A DNA stretch of 64,000 bases from assembly GCA_019113915.1 (NCBI GenBank), contig DXGM01000003.1, positions 1 to 64,000 of the forward strand, given 5' to 3'. Both the position numbers and the translations under genes were made by a program. Source of the stretch: Candidatus Gordonibacter avicola. GTDB lineage: Bacteria > Actinomycetota > Coriobacteriia > Coriobacteriales > Eggerthellaceae. Numbering within the stretch: position 1 is the stretch's first letter; each line of letters opens with the position of its first letter. The notes below the pieces were generated by a model. It ran no database searches. It had not been told where the DNA came from and saw only the letters and a program-made list of their open reading frames with translations. Shown one piece after another: positions 26,595-34,636 of this stretch.

Positions 26595-26914
26595 TCGTAC
26601 CCCATTGAACTCAGGATGGCCTGCACTTGCGCGGCCACCTGCTCGTAGCGCGGCCCCTCGTTTTCATACGTGACGGTGCCCTTCACCTGAAAGCCGCCCT
26701 CATCATCCCAGACCGACAGCGCAACGTAGGGGTTCGCCTGCAGATTCGCCAGCGACTTATTCAGGTACTGGTCAGATACCATTACCGTCTCGGCGTCCAT
26801 CGCCTGCTTCATGCTTACCGGCACCACGTTTGGCACCCCGTCAGCGCACGTGGAGAACGCGGCGGCGTAGGCGTTGTTGATCATGTCCTGGCATTCTTGC
26901 GACATATGAGCCAT
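26507..26914 (-). CDS. Pyridoxamine-phosphate-oxidase-like flavin-binding protein
   Basis: A 135-residue split-beta-barrel protein of the PNPOx-like family, with AYAAAFSTCADGVPNVVPVSMKQAMDAETVMVSDQYLNKSLANLQANPYVALSVWDD. Members bind FMN, F420 or heme. Too short to be PdxH. ATG 26914 follows GAAAGGGGACATC. Convergent and overlapping with the TetR gene by 88 bp. Function unknown; the neighbourhood suggests redox defence. Confidence 0.8.
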   Translation of the reverse strand: MAHMSQECQDMINNAYAAAFSTCADGVPNVVPVSMKQAMDAETVMVSDQYLNKSLANLQANPYVALSVWDDEGGFQVKGTVTYENEGPRYEQVAAQVQAILSSMGYDYTSKGVCFIHVEEVYSVTPGAHAGERLA

Positions 26915-26956
26915 GATGTCCCCTTTCCTTTGGCGGGACCTCCGTCCGCTCTGACC

Positions 26957-27394
26957 TTAGTCTACGACGATTTCCGTGCGCAGGGGTACGGGATTCTTCA
27001 GACAGTCACCAACAGGGCAGCGCTCTTCGGCCAGGGCGGCAAGTTCGCGCAGCTGTTCCTTGTCGGAGCCCGACAAACGCAGCGTAACGCGCACCTCTTG
27101 CAGGCCGTTGCGCACGTCGGGGGCCTTCCCCATGAAGCCGTCGGGGTCGAGATCGCCTTCCACGTCCACGCTCACGCCGGAAAGTTCCACGCCTTTCATC
27201 TGGGCGAATATCATGGTGGCGATGGTCTGGCAGCCGCCGAGCGCACAGAGCAGCCCCTCGACGGGGTTCATGCCAGTGTTTCCGCCGCCCGACTCGACAG
27301 GCTCGTCAAACGTGATGGTGAAGCCGCGGCTTTCGGCTTTCGCCTGCAATGCAGTTCCCGTGCTCACCACGGATACCTTCGATGTTTCAAGCAT
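26957..27394 (-). CDS. OsmC/Ohr-family peroxide-detoxifying protein
   Basis: This 145-residue protein has the two reactive cysteines of the OsmC family, one in LLCALGGCQTIATM and one in ALAEERCPVGDCLKNP. Members reduce organic hydroperoxides with thiol cofactors. GAAAGGAGCACACC precedes the ATG. Divergent from an HxlR regulator, a common pairing. Confidence 0.9.
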   Translation of the reverse strand: MLETSKVSVVSTGTALQAKAESRGFTITFDEPVESGGGNTGMNPVEGLLCALGGCQTIATMIFAQMKGVELSGVSVDVEGDLDPDGFMGKAPDVRNGLQEVRVTLRLSGSDKEQLRELAALAEERCPVGDCLKNPVPLRTEIVVD

Positions 27395-27622
27395 GGTGTG
27401 CTCCTTTCCTTGCCGCCGTGTGGCGGCCTTGTTTCAAGATAGGCCAAGGATACGGCGGCTACCCGCGCGAGAGAAGTCGTCCGCAAAATGTTGAGCCACT
27501 AAAAATGTTTTGAGTAACTTCACGAAGACAAGAAAGCGCGCTAAGGTGGAGAAGGTGGCTGTTGTGCCATTGCAGGGAGTGCGGCCAGGTGGTGCAACCT
27601 CGCGGGGAAGGGGAGTGAAAAC
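27395..27622. promoter_or_regulatory. osmC-hxlR divergent control region
   Basis: A 228-bp gap. TTGAGCCACT (27491-27500) and TTGAGTAACT (27510-27519) form a direct repeat 19 bp apart in an A/T-rich patch, a possible HxlR site. Promoter boxes are not clear. Confidence 0.35.
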
Positions 27623-28012
27623 ATGGCCTATCAGCGCAAACTAGAGAAAGATATCCGGTGCCCGTTGGAGTACGGGCTTGATGTGTTCGGCGGCAAGTGG
27701 AAGTCGCGCATCCTTTGCGTGCTGTCGGATGGCCCCTTGCGCTACAGCGCGCTGCGCGACGAGATGGCCGACGTGAGCGACGCCGCGCTCGCAAGCGCGC
27801 TGAAGGATTTGGCGCATAGCGGCATGGTGGCGCGACGCCAGTACGAGGAAATTCCACCGCGCGTGGAATATATGCTCACCGAAAAAGGCGCTTCCACCAT
27901 TCCCGTGCTCCAGCATATCTGCCACTGGGCCGGCCAGTATCACCGCACCTGTGACGACGCCGCGCCCACTCGCTGTCAACGCTGCGACTATCGGGGCGGC
28001 AGTGCGGAATAG
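27623..28012 (+). CDS. HxlR-family winged-helix regulator
   Basis: A 129-residue protein with the HxlR core: CPLEYGLDVFGGKWKSRILCVLSDGPLRYSALR, then DLAHSGMVARRQYEEIPPRVEYMLTEKGAST. The Cys near residue 13 is typical of thiol-sensing members. A Cys/His-rich tail (TCDDAAPTRCQRCDY) is unusual and could bind metal or sense oxidants. Likely regulator of the divergent osmC gene. Confidence 0.9.
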   Translation: MAYQRKLEKDIRCPLEYGLDVFGGKWKSRILCVLSDGPLRYSALRDEMADVSDAALASALKDLAHSGMVARRQYEEIPPRVEYMLTEKGASTIPVLQHICHWAGQYHRTCDDAAPTRCQRCDYRGGSAE

Positions 28013-28041
28013 GTCGCTTGCGATACGCCCGCAGAGGTGCT

Positions 28042-29595
28042 CTAGCCCGCAAGCAGCTTGCAGGAGAGGTGGACGCGCAGCACATCCACGTTACTTGTGC
28101 CGAGGTTTTCCAGGTCAAGGCCTGAAATGGCCTTGATGCGCTTCAGGCGATACGCCAGGGTGTTGCGGTGGATGAACAGCGCTTCGGCGGTGCGTGTGGC
28201 GTTGCAGCCGTGTTCGAGGTAGGCGAGCGCGGTAGACACGTGTGCGGTGCCGTCGCGCTCATCGGCCCGCGCCAGGGCGACGGCGGCGGGGTCAAGCAGC
28301 CACACCACATCGCCGCCTTCGTCGGTCAGTCGACGCCGCGCATCTTCGAACCAGCAGTCGTCGTAGAAGCCCATGGCCGTGGCCAAATAGCGGTCGGTCT
28401 CGTAGGGTTTTATCTGTTCGTAGGCGAAAGCGGCCTGGTCGGCGGTGGTGCGCAGGCGCGAGAAGTCATCCGACAGCGACGAGAACCCGGCGATAAAGCG
28501 CAGCCCTTCCGGCCCACCAGGCAACAACCCTGCACGAAACTCTGTTAGCGGATAGTCAACGTCGCGCGCAATCATGAGGTGTGCGCCGTTGTCTTCGACA
28601 AACTGGGCATGCGGGTACAGCTCGGCGATGCGCCGCTCGGCTTGCAGATGCGGCCCCAGCTCACCCGCCCCCTCCGCGCCCGAAAAGCACACCGCGTAAT
28701 GCGGATCTCCTACGCTCCATCCCAGCTCAGCCAGACCATATTCCAACACGTGCGGTCGCACTGCATTGCCGGCCAGAAGTTCCTGAAACGGGCCCAGCGC
28801 CGAGTTCGCAATCTGAGGGTAGGCACGCCGCGGCAAAATGAGCGCCAGCAAGTCGCCCACGTAATCGGCCAGCGCCAGATCAGCAGGACCCAGTGGCGCG
28901 TTCACATCCACTAGCTCAATGCAGCCGTGATATTCGCCCTCCACCAAAAGGTTGCGCACTAAATAGGTGCGCCCGCCCGTTTCCGCGTCGCTCACTATAT
29001 ACGCGCGCTCGCTGCTGAACGCGTTCTCCGCGCTGCGCATCCACGTATCGAAGTACACCTCGGTGGGGCACACGCCCGTCTCAATGGCCGGGGACCAAAA
29101 CGGGTCGCGGAAATCATCTGGCAGCCGCCCGGCCGTTAGCACGAAGTACAGTGCCGAATCCGACAGCATGAGCGGGTTTGCGAACATGGTGGCCACCATG
29201 TCGAACACCTCTTGCAGCGGCGCATCACGCGCCATGGTGGAAAGCACGGCCTCCGACCAGGTGTCAAGCCGCATGCGATACTCCAACAAACGCGTCAGCA
29301 AGTCGCGCGCATCTGGCAGGTCGGGCGCATCGGGAAGAAGTAGGGCGGGAAGGCCCCGCGTGTCACAGGAGGCGCTCGCGCTGCGCACAAGGAAGGCCCC
29401 ACCGGCCTCAAACACAGCGGCGTTCAGTGCGATAAATTCGTCATACTCAATAATGAAAAGGCTTGTTGCGCGTGGGAAACTCTTGGGGCCAAATATCTCA
29501 ACGCGGTCGAGATCGAGCGTGGCATTGTGCACAAAGCGCTCAAGAGGGTGCAAATTGGCCAGTTCGGCGGACACCAGGTCCAGGTTGAACAGCAT
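28042..29595 (-). CDS. PucR/CdaR-type helix-turn-helix regulator
   Basis: A 517-residue regulator. The C-terminal 60 residues form the PucR-type HTH (ALAYLEHGCNATRTAEALFIHRNTLAYRLKRIKAISGLDL). The N-terminal bulk is a sensory region with no recognisable cofactor motif. ATG 29595 is preferred over 29616 because AAAAGGAGTTGTC precedes it. It is divergent from the molybdoenzyme operon across about 330 bp, so it probably controls that operon in response to its substrate. Confidence 0.85.
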   Translation of the reverse strand: MLFNLDLVSAELANLHPLERFVHNATLDLDRVEIFGPKSFPRATSLFIIEYDEFIALNAAVFEAGGAFLVRSASASCDTRGLPALLLPDAPDLPDARDLLTRLLEYRMRLDTWSEAVLSTMARDAPLQEVFDMVATMFANPLMLSDSALYFVLTAGRLPDDFRDPFWSPAIETGVCPTEVYFDTWMRSAENAFSSERAYIVSDAETGGRTYLVRNLLVEGEYHGCIELVDVNAPLGPADLALADYVGDLLALILPRRAYPQIANSALGPFQELLAGNAVRPHVLEYGLAELGWSVGDPHYAVCFSGAEGAGELGPHLQAERRIAELYPHAQFVEDNGAHLMIARDVDYPLTEFRAGLLPGGPEGLRFIAGFSSLSDDFSRLRTTADQAAFAYEQIKPYETDRYLATAMGFYDDCWFEDARRRLTDEGGDVVWLLDPAAVALARADERDGTAHVSTALAYLEHGCNATRTAEALFIHRNTLAYRLKRIKAISGLDLENLGTSNVDVLRVHLSCKLLAG

Positions 29596-29928
29596 GACAA
29601 CTCCTTTTGGCGGCAAAGGCCCTCGTAAGCCGTGCGCGCAATTGATGCGCGCTTCCTGCGGGCGAGCGCACGCTCAGGCGGGTAAGCGGCGGCACCTTCG
29701 GCAACAAATCGGCAACGCGGCGTTTTCTGTACCTCTACTTTTACGCGTTCTATCAGCGATGATGTTTATGATTGTACAAAATGCACAAAGCGAATCGGTG
29801 GTTTTTTGGGCAAGCGAACGATGACGGCGGTTACCGGGCTGCGTAGACTGTGCGCCGTCATTTTCCACCATCATGAAGCATCGAGACGTATCAGCGTGAC
29901 AACTGCATATGACGAGAAGGAGGACTGC
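29596..29928. promoter_or_regulatory. Control region between the PucR-type gene and the molybdoenzyme operon
   Basis: No gene fits here. It contains a perfect 9-bp inverted repeat, ATGACGGCG (29821-29829) and CGCCGTCAT (29853-29861), followed by TTT, in the leader of the plus-strand operon. It also contains TTGTACAAAATGCACAA (29772-29788), a loose palindrome. The first could be an attenuator hairpin, the second an operator. Confidence 0.45.
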
Positions 29929-32334
29929 ATGGAGCTAACGAGGCGTGGTTTCCTCAAGGGTTCGCTTGCTGCCGGCGGTTTGGCTGCGGCAGGCATGCTC
30001 GCGACGGACGGCTGGCTTGCCCCGCAGAAGGCGTACGCGGGCATTGGCCCGGCGGGCGAGACGAAGGTCGCCTACGACGAAGAGCACATCGCGTGCACGT
30101 ACCATCAGGAGCACTGCGGTGGCATGTGTCCTTTGCGCTGCACGGTGCGTGACGGCCGCCTGGTTAAGGTAGAGCCGAACCACTGCGTGGACGACCGCTA
30201 CGAGACGATCTGCCTGAAGGGCATCTCGGAGGTTCAGCACATCTATGGTGCGGGCCGCGTGCAGACGCCCCTCAAGCGGACCGGCGAGCGCGGCGCGAAC
30301 GAATTCACGCAGGTGAGCTGGGACGAGGCGCTTGACGACATCGTGTCCCAAATCAAGGAAATCCAGAAGCGCGACGGCAAGGACGCCGTTATGGTAACGG
30401 CCTCAAGCGAGGCGAACATGCCCTTCCTTGCGGCGCTTTTAGGCGCGCAGACCGGTGGCAACACCGGCATTGACGTGGGCACGGGCAACGGCCTTGACCC
30501 CGCCATCGGCTTCGGCGGCGGCTACGCCATGGCCACGGGCGAGGCGCGCGATTGGGTGAACTCCCGCATGGTGCTTACCGTGGGTAGCAACTTCTGCGAG
30601 TCCAGCCTGCCGCAGGTACGCCTGTTCTTCGAGGCCAAAGAGGCCGGCGCGAAGATGGTGGTGGTCGATCCGCACTTCTCCACCACGGCGGGCAAAGCTG
30701 ACGAGTGGGTGCCTATCGAACCCGGCACCGACGCGGCGCTCTTCCTGGCTATGACCAGCGTTGTGCTTGATGAGGGGCTGACCGACGAGGCGTTCATGAC
30801 CACGCACACGTCGCTGCCGTATCTGGTGGACGACAAGGGTGCGCTCGTGCGCGACCACGCCGAGGACCCGGCCGCCGAAGAGCCCGAAACGGGCGAGCAG
30901 AACCCCTTCTTTATTATAGATGCCGCAACCGGCCAGGCTGTGCCCTATAACCAGCCGGGCGTCACGCCAAAGCTTTCCGGCACCGCCGAGGTCAAGGGCG
31001 CGAAGTGCCGCACGGCCTACGACCTTTTGGTGGAGGGCCAGAAAACCTACACGCCCGAATGGGCCGAAGGTATCACGCATATTCCCGCCGACAAGATTGT
31101 GGAGTTGGCACGCGCCTATGCGAAGGGCCCGTCGTCCATCGCGCTGGGTTGGGGCGGCAACGACAAGATTGGCAACGCCGACATCGCAGGTCACGCGGCT
31201 GCAGTGCTTGCCGGCGTGACCGGCAACATCTGCAAGCCTGGCGCGAACATTGGCGTGTTCGTGGGTGGCTGCTGGAACGGCCGTTCCACGTCGCTTGGTG
31301 CATGGGAGTTGCCCGAGGATATGACAACCGCCACCGACGAGATGGCCGCCTACGACATGCGCGAAAAGCCCAACAAGGTGAAGGCGTACATCTGCTGCGG
31401 CGATATGATGGCGCAACACTTCGCCAACATGGCCAAGACCGAGGACTGGGCGCGCTCACTTGACCTCATTGTGTCCATCGACCCCTACTTCACCGAAGGC
31501 GCGAAGTGGGCCGACTATGTGCTGCCGGCCACCACACGCTTCGAGCTGGATGCTCCCGTGGGCAACGCCAAGGTGGGCTACAACCAGCTCGTGCTGCAAA
31601 ACAAGGTGATCGACCCGCTGTTTGAGGCCAAGACCGACTTCTGGATTCAGAAGGAATTTGCGAAGCGCCTTGGCGTGGACGACGCCCTGCCGAAGGATTC
31701 GGTCGAACTAGTGGAAACCATTCTCTCTGGCGCGGAAGACCCCGAGATCAGCACACTCACGGTGGACAAGATCAACGAGCACAACGGTGCCTGGCCGCTG
31801 CCCGGTATTGAAGAGCCGCGCCAGGAATACGCCGACTTCGTCTTCGACACGCCGTCGGGCCGCTTGGACGTGTACTACGAAAACCTCGCCCCCTACGGCC
31901 AAGCGCTTCCCCAGTGGGAGCCGCCGCTTGAGGCCTACGCCGACAACCCGAAGCGCGCCGACTTCCCGCTGCAGCTGGCGAACGTGCGCACGCGCTTCCA
32001 CATCCACAACCAGTTCAACGATGCGCTGTGGATTCAGCAGTACTTCGAGCCCACGCTTGATGCCAACCCGGCCGACCTAGAGGCACGCGGCCTGGCCACC
32101 GGCGACACCGTGGAGGTGTTCAACGACCGCGGCAGTTTTGCGGTGTGCGTGCACGGCAACCCCGCCATCCGCTCGGGTTCGGTGCGCCTCGTGGAAGGTG
32201 CCACGGCCGATTACCTGGTGCGCGGCAACATGCAATCCGTCACGAACGACGCGCAGGTGGAGCGCGGAAGCGAGCTCATGTGTGGGCCCGTCATTCCGTT
32301 CTCCGACACGCTCGTCGAGATCAAGAAAGCGTAG
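29929..32334 (+). CDS. Tat-exported DmsA-like molybdopterin oxidoreductase, catalytic subunit
   Basis: An 801-residue protein of the bis-MGD (DMSO-reductase) family. A Tat signal starts the protein (LTRRGFLKGSLAAGG, cleavage probably after QKAYA). A 4Fe-4S motif follows, with cysteines in HCGGMCPLRC and ICLKG. Then come the MGD-binding domains, including VVVDPHFSTTAGKADEWVPIEPGTDAAL, and the C-terminal molydopterin-dinucleotide domain (LQLANVRTRFHIHNQF). The ATG at 29929 follows GAGAAGGAGG; the longer frame from 29806 lacks a ribosome site. With its FeS and NrfD partners it should act as a terminal reductase outside the membrane. Eggerthellaceae use relatives on DMSO, nitrogen or sulfur oxides and catechols. 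The substrate here cannot be read from sequence. Confidence 0.88.
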   Translation: MELTRRGFLKGSLAAGGLAAAGMLATDGWLAPQKAYAGIGPAGETKVAYDEEHIACTYHQEHCGGMCPLRCTVRDGRLVKVEPNHCVDDRYETICLKGISEVQHIYGAGRVQTPLKRTGERGANEFTQVSWDEALDDIVSQIKEIQKRDGKDAVMVTASSEANMPFLAALLGAQTGGNTGIDVGTGNGLDPAIGFGGGYAMATGEARDWVNSRMVLTVGSNFCESSLPQVRLFFEAKEAGAKMVVVDPHFSTTAGKADEWVPIEPGTDAALFLAMTSVVLDEGLTDEAFMTTHTSLPYLVDDKGALVRDHAEDPAAEEPETGEQNPFFIIDAATGQAVPYNQPGVTPKLSGTAEVKGAKCRTAYDLLVEGQKTYTPEWAEGITHIPADKIVELARAYAKGPSSIALGWGGNDKIGNADIAGHAAAVLAGVTGNICKPGANIGVFVGGCWNGRSTSLGAWELPEDMTTATDEMAAYDMREKPNKVKAYICCGDMMAQHFANMAKTEDWARSLDLIVSIDPYFTEGAKWADYVLPATTRFELDAPVGNAKVGYNQLVLQNKVIDPLFEAKTDFWIQKEFAKRLGVDDALPKDSVELVETILSGAEDPEISTLTVDKINEHNGAWPLPGIEEPRQEYADFVFDTPSGRLDVYYENLAPYGQALPQWEPPLEAYADNPKRADFPLQLANVRTRFHIHNQFNDALWIQQYFEPTLDANPADLEARGLATGDTVEVFNDRGSFAVCVHGNPAIRSGSVRLVEGATADYLVRGNMQSVTNDAQVERGSELMCGPVIPFSDTLVEIKKA

Positions 32335-32344
32335 GTGATTCGCC

Positions 32345-32965
32345 ATGACGAAACTGGCCATCGCCATTAACCTCAACCGTTGCGTGGGGTGCCACACCTG
32401 CGCCAACGCCTGCAAGATGCAAAACAACGTGCCCATGGGCATGCTCTGGAACCGCATTCTGACGAAGGATACCGATGTCATCGACGGCGCGGTGGGGGAG
32501 TATCCCAACCTCAAGCGCGTGTATCTGCCCGTGCAGTGCCAGCACTGCGAAAACGCCGCCTGCCAAAAGGTGTGCCCGACCGGTGCCACGTACAAAGACG
32601 AAAAGGGCCGCGTGGAAATTGACTACGACAAGTGCATCGGCTGCCGCATGTGCATGGCCGCCTGCCCGTTCAATGCCCGCGTGTTCAACTGGACCGACCC
32701 GGTGCGCGAACCCGACTGCAACTACGGTGACTCGCGCGTGCCCGTGCGCGGCAAGGGCGTGATGGAGAAGTGCACGCTGTGTAAGGAGCGCACGGACGAC
32801 GGCGACATGCCCATGTGCGTGCGCGTATGTCCCGCCCGCGCTCGCACCTTCGGCGACCTCGACGACCCCGAAAGCGACATCTCCAAACTCGCCCAATCCA
32901 CCGAAGCCCACCACCTACTGGAAGAAAAGGGCACCAGGCCCCAACTCTTCTACATCGGACTTTAG
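32345..32965 (+). CDS. DmsB-like four-cluster ferredoxin subunit
   Basis: This 206-residue electron-transfer subunit has four cysteine motifs: CVGCHTCANACK, CQHCENAACQKVCPTGA, CIGCRMCMAACPFNAR, and CTLCKERTDDGDMPMCVRVCPARA. They coordinate four FeS clusters that wire the catalytic subunit to the membrane anchor. It starts 10 bp after the catalytic gene and is followed by repeat A3, which separates it from the anchor gene. Confidence 0.92.
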   Translation: MTKLAIAINLNRCVGCHTCANACKMQNNVPMGMLWNRILTKDTDVIDGAVGEYPNLKRVYLPVQCQHCENAACQKVCPTGATYKDEKGRVEIDYDKCIGCRMCMAACPFNARVFNWTDPVREPDCNYGDSRVPVRGKGVMEKCTLCKERTDDGDMPMCVRVCPARARTFGDLDDPESDISKLAQSTEAHHLLEEKGTRPQLFYIGL

Positions 32966-33118
32966 GTTCCGTCGGCCTGACGGCCGACGGAACTGGTCGA
33001 CGCTGCGGTCGCCCGCAGCACCCGATCTTCGCACGATCACGGAGGCTCACGTACCTTGCGTACGCTTCGCCTCCGCGATCCCGCGAATCTCGGGCACTGC
33101 GGGCACCCTCGCTGACTT
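32966..33118. repeat. Structured intergenic repeat family A, copy 3
   Basis: Hairpin 1 pairs GTTCCGTCGGCC (32966-32977) with GGCCGACGGAAC (32982-32993) around TGAC, starting at the base after the stop codon. TCGACGCTGCGG follows at 32997-33008. The large hairpin pairs GCCCGCAGCACCCGATCTT with a right arm ending CTCGGGCACTGCGGGC, with an inner CGTAC/GTACG tip. It ends CCCTCGCTGACTT 38 nt before the next start. It splits an otherwise tight three-gene operon. Confidence 0.85.
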
Positions 33119-33156
33119 ACTACGCCAACCAGTGGGTTATGGAAGGAACTACTATT

Positions 33157-34398
33157 ATGCAGTTAACGAATACTTATAAAATCGCGTTTGTGGTGCTGGG
33201 CGTGTTGGTGGCGCTTGGTGTGGGCGCGTATGTGTACCAGTTTATCGGCGGCCTCGGCGTCACCGGCATGTCGAACGGCACGTCGTGGGGCCTCTACATT
33301 GCCAGCTTCATGTTCTTCGTGGGCCTGTCGGCGGGCGGCCTCATCGTGGCCTCGTCCGCGTCCATCTTCCATGTGGCTGAGTACAAGAAGGTGGCGCTGC
33401 CGGCCATTATCGTGTCGCTCATCTGCATCTGCATCGCCGGCGCATTTGTGCTCATCGACCTCGGCGGCATCGTGCGCATCTTAAACCTGTTCGCGTCGCC
33501 GAACTTCATCTCGCCGCTTCTGTGGGACATCTGCGTCATCACAACATACCTGGTCATCAACCTGATCTACCTGTATTTCATGACGTCGAAGAAGCCGGGC
33601 GCGAAGGACAAGGTGGCCATCGTGTCGCGCTTCGCCCTGCCGGTTGCCATCCTCGTGCACTCCGTGACCGCGTGGATCTTCGGCCTGCAAATTGCGCGCG
33701 AGGGTTGGTACTCCACCATCATGGCGCCGCTCTTTGTGGCATCGGCCATGGACTCGGGTCTCGCGCTTTTGCTGCTCGGCCTTCTGTGGATGAACCGCGC
33801 GAAGGTGTTCGCCACCTCGAAGAAGCTCATCGCGAACCTGGCGGGCCTGTTGGCCGTCTGTATTGCGGTTGACGGCTACATGGTGGGTTGCGAGGTGCTC
33901 ACCATGGCGTATCCCGGCACCGAGCACGGCATGGCGGTGTTTGGCGAAATGGTGTCCGGTGCCACCGCACCGTTCTTCTGGATTGAAGTTATCGTGGGCG
34001 TCATCATTCCGTTCACCATCCTTGTGTTCGCGAAGAACCGCCGCCGTACGGGTTTGGTGGCGCTGGCGTGCGCAGGCGTGGTGGTCGGTGTATTCTGCAA
34101 GCGCATATGGCTCTTGTTCACCAGCTTTATCTATCCGAATGTGTCCGGCGCGCCGGGTCTCATCTCCGGCTCAAGTTCCACGCGCGGCGTATTCGGCATG
34201 GACGGCTGGGCCGTGGCCAGCTCCTATATGCCCACGCTCCCCGAAATCCTCATTGTGGTAGGCATGATAGCCCTCGGCATCCTGGCCTTCCTTATCCTGA
34301 GCAAACTGCTCCTCACCTACAACCCCGCCCAAGCCGAAGCCGACGACGCCGCATGCGTCTGCGAGGTGGAAGTAACAAAGCAACCGTCCGCGTTGTAG
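33157..34398 (+). CDS. NrfD/PsrC-type membrane anchor subunit
   Basis: This 413-residue integral membrane protein has about ten hydrophobic segments, the first at SFMFFVGLSAGGLIVASSASIFH, in the style of NrfD/PsrC quinol-interacting subunits. It should oxidise menaquinol and pass electrons to the FeS subunit. ATG 33157 is chosen because GGAAGGA lies 10 nt upstream; the frame runs open to 32815 through the repeat and the end of the FeS gene, which is an artefact. The C-terminal tail has ACVCEVEV, a small Cys pair of unknown meaning. Confidence 0.88.
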   Translation: MQLTNTYKIAFVVLGVLVALGVGAYVYQFIGGLGVTGMSNGTSWGLYIASFMFFVGLSAGGLIVASSASIFHVAEYKKVALPAIIVSLICICIAGAFVLIDLGGIVRILNLFASPNFISPLLWDICVITTYLVINLIYLYFMTSKKPGAKDKVAIVSRFALPVAILVHSVTAWIFGLQIAREGWYSTIMAPLFVASAMDSGLALLLLGLLWMNRAKVFATSKKLIANLAGLLAVCIAVDGYMVGCEVLTMAYPGTEHGMAVFGEMVSGATAPFFWIEVIVGVIIPFTILVFAKNRRRTGLVALACAGVVVGVFCKRIWLLFTSFIYPNVSGAPGLISGSSSTRGVFGMDGWAVASSYMPTLPEILIVVGMIALGILAFLILSKLLLTYNPAQAEADDAACVCEVEVTKQPSAL

Positions 34399-34408
34399 AA
34401 ATGTCTGG

Positions 34409-34446
34409 CTGCGCGCGTACTGCGTATCTGTGAAGTGCGCGCGCAG
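34409..34446 (+). terminator. Hairpin after the molybdoenzyme operon
   Basis: CTGCGCGCG (34409-34417) pairs with CGCGCGCAG (34438-34446). No T run follows, so it may stabilise the mRNA end rather than terminate. From here the sequence becomes clearly more AT-rich. Confidence 0.45.
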
Positions 34447-34636
34447 TATAGAGTGCCCAATAAGTTTTCAAGCAGGGATATCCTTGGCATTGTTTACATA
34501 TTGTTCTGAAAGAACAGGGGCTTGCTTTATGAAAGACGCCCCTTCCCAAATTGCCTCCAAAGACTATACTGTTTATTATATTCATCATTTTGAGGAATAG
34601 AGGTCTTGCCCATTACTGAGAGCGAGGTTGGGAAAA

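Noticed and set aside
11705-33118. Family A repeats as a CRISPR array or riboswitch of known class
   Set aside because: Copies are about 10 kb apart, with no spacer pattern. The conserved blocks do not match riboswitch cores I know, and they lie between genes of unrelated function.
11705-33118. Regular 10.3-10.9 kb spacing of family A copies as a chromosome-scale pattern
   Set aside because: Only three copies are visible, so near-equal spacing is easily chance. A genome-wide map would be needed before giving it meaning.
32815-33156. Extending the NrfD-type gene to its longest open frame
   Set aside because: The upstream part overlaps the FeS-subunit gene and repeat A3; the hydrophobic protein begins at 33157 after a proper ribosome site.
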